From Balneolales bacterium (GTDB taxonomy: Bacteria > Bacteroidota > Rhodothermia > Balneolales > Natronogracilivirgulaceae): 6,036 nt of DNA. Within the stretch, counting starts at the first letter, position 1. The number at the start of each line of letters is the position of its first letter. This document shows positions 5,801-6,036 of the stretch, piece by piece. The notes under the pieces were generated by a model. It did not search any database, was not told the DNA's origin, and saw nothing but the letters and a program-made list of their open reading frames with translations. The DNA is taken from positions 1 through 6,036 of the forward strand of contig SKNL01000065.1 of assembly GCA_007120555.1 (NCBI GenBank), in the 5' to 3' direction. The position numbers were made by a program, and so were the translations under genes.

Positions 5801-6036
5801 ACGGCTGGAACAGATGGCGCGGCAGCAGAACGAGATCCGCGAACAGATGCGGCAGCTGCAGCGCCGGAGCGGACGCGAGGGCGACCGGCTGATGAGCGAT
5901 ATCGAACGGCTGGCAGAGCAGATGGAGGATGCCATCAACGACCTGCGCGGCGGATCGACCGACGAGATCATGGTAGAGCGGCAGCAGAATATCCTTTCCC
6001 GCTTGCTTGAGGTCGAGGAGTCGGTACACAAGCGCG
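2895..6036 (+). CDS. Large membrane-anchored coiled-coil protein, DUF4175-like (runs off the right edge)
   Basis: The 1047 visible residues have no stop before the edge. Two membrane helices lie at about 32-54 and 56-76 and a third at about 155-174. Residues 190-505 are rich in beta strands and carry HPPGYTGL (292-299) and YEYEDDFGFTAVRLKYR (414-430), both typical of DUF4175 proteins. From about 505 to the edge the protein is almost entirely helical coiled coil, very rich in Gln, Glu, Met and Arg, with small Gly breaks near 690, 754, 921-927 and 1019. The only cysteine is residue 17, before the first helix, which fits an exported, thiol-free main body. DUF4175 proteins have no established biochemical role, and an envelope scaffold is an inference. 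The ATG at 2895 is secure: an in-frame TGA lies at 2874 and no other ATG lies between. There is no Shine-Dalgarno sequence, and TTTTT precedes the ATG directly. A DUF4175 assignment is likely but a related large envelope protein cannot be excluded. Confidence 0.8.
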   Translation, partial: MKQDLHIETIEKLLRNCHQALRRRFRTAMAAGGFSALLAVLVVFVLLEQVLFLSPVVKSVFWIAAIGGSLVAVWLIRQRITIPPFTAFYRSAADEIGLPGIRHILDLSHSRYPVDSGLTDAAVRQNLTQIASENSEGRLQRYRDRHPASTMRKYSIFTSIAGIFLLAGVLLWAGDALYRSSTFWVSYQRPIPFEFSVSPGDTTIEQGSSFQVAVRFAGSVPDQVRLGLRSQQENEPRIQGMVRHDEQTFLSRETELFEDAEFFVDMDGFRTGLHHVRVELLPRLQELTVTAHPPGYTGLDSETFTYPFNRMDAVAGSELEIRARKNKPLQELHMIAENSGDTLSFSPDSLITERITALSDERYHFVMRDEFGLENSNPFRFRLSVTADQPPFVEILSPESRINDFVTGSLPLLYEYEDDFGFTAVRLKYRLHKAFVNVPVEGSADLPVPGRLRGLAEYDWDVSRMNLGAMDRLEYWIEITDNNEFDGYQTTRSSTHIIEIPSLASRFFDQDEQEEQIESRFSEVEESYRRMQQDLERLREEIRTRPDEEWEQSQLIDDIREQRSDIEQQIDELRKDFEELTRDMEEQGLMSEDTMERYRELQDLMSEIDDPEILKLLEQMQENLSQMDQSQLREQLDQIQFNEERYRERLERTLELFKSLRLDADLDRMSKLLDDLAAQEEALSGQEEFGEEQVRQQEQIREQMQDLSDKIRQMPEKSPQRRMEQMQQMSEEMREQMEELDRGLQENIEQMEDGQADPSDIRQQQQDMSTQMRQMAQSMSDMRSQMQQQAISINMQALRYILDTMLLLSDEQEDVTRRTADLASNSPGFIDQARRQRNIAGQFGMITDSLYRVSAEIPQFSNLINDRKREVQRNMQRALESLIERDRQQATSQERTALGGLNEIGTMVADLLDQLSDMQNGDGGEGGMSMEQMMQQLQDMSQDQQQLNQQIQDFINDIQGERLTQDHMERLEQMARQQNEIREQMRQLQRRSGREGDRLMSDIERLAEQMEDAINDLRGGSTDEIMVERQQNILSRLLEVEESVHKR

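Noticed and set aside
4632..6029. A 465-codon open frame on the minus strand opposite the coiled-coil gene
   Set aside because: It is a mirror of repeated CAG, GAG, ATG and CGG codons, giving a Leu/His-rich protein without any domain. The + strand frame has clear membrane helices and coiled coil.

Overview
This window probably comes from a moderately GC-rich bacterium of the Bacteroidota/Rhodothermota/Balneolota group. That placement is an inference. It rests on the very large membrane-anchored coiled-coil protein of DUF4175 type, on starts that mostly lack a Shine-Dalgarno sequence, and on the style of the glycosyltransferase and MerR proteins. No rRNA, tRNA, CRISPR array, insertion sequence or phage gene is visible.

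Layout. Positions 1-1173 hold a leftward two-gene unit. A family 2 glycosyltransferase with two C-terminal membrane helices (97-1173) is followed after four bases by the first 30 codons of a second gene (92 down to 1), probably a SAM-dependent methyltransferase. Across a 58-bp gap, a short MerR-type regulator (1232-1573) is transcribed divergently. A 265-bp non-coding stretch (1574-1838) leads to a cytoplasmic metallo-beta-lactamase-fold hydrolase that resembles YtnP (1839-2714). After another 180-bp non-coding stretch, a very large gene starts at 2895 and runs off the right edge. Its 1047 visible residues comprise three N-terminal membrane helices, a beta-rich extracytoplasmic region and more than 500 residues of Gln/Met/Glu-rich coiled coil.

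How the genes relate. The glycosyltransferase and its partner look translationally coupled and probably act in lipid-linked sugar transfer or envelope glycan work. The MerR regulator could control its divergent neighbour, itself or the hydrolase, but nothing seen proves this. The hydrolase and the large envelope protein show no obvious pathway link.

The least ordinary part is non-coding. Positions 2763-2845 fold by hand into a long, nearly continuous, three-helix RNA-like structure whose G-U pairs favour the + strand. I cannot assign it to a known RNA family. Nearby are four CCGG tetramers spaced exactly 8 bp apart and one half of a 12-bp inverted repeat. The other half lies in the non-coding stretch on the opposite side of the hydrolase gene. 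I saw no clear new multi-gene system in this window.
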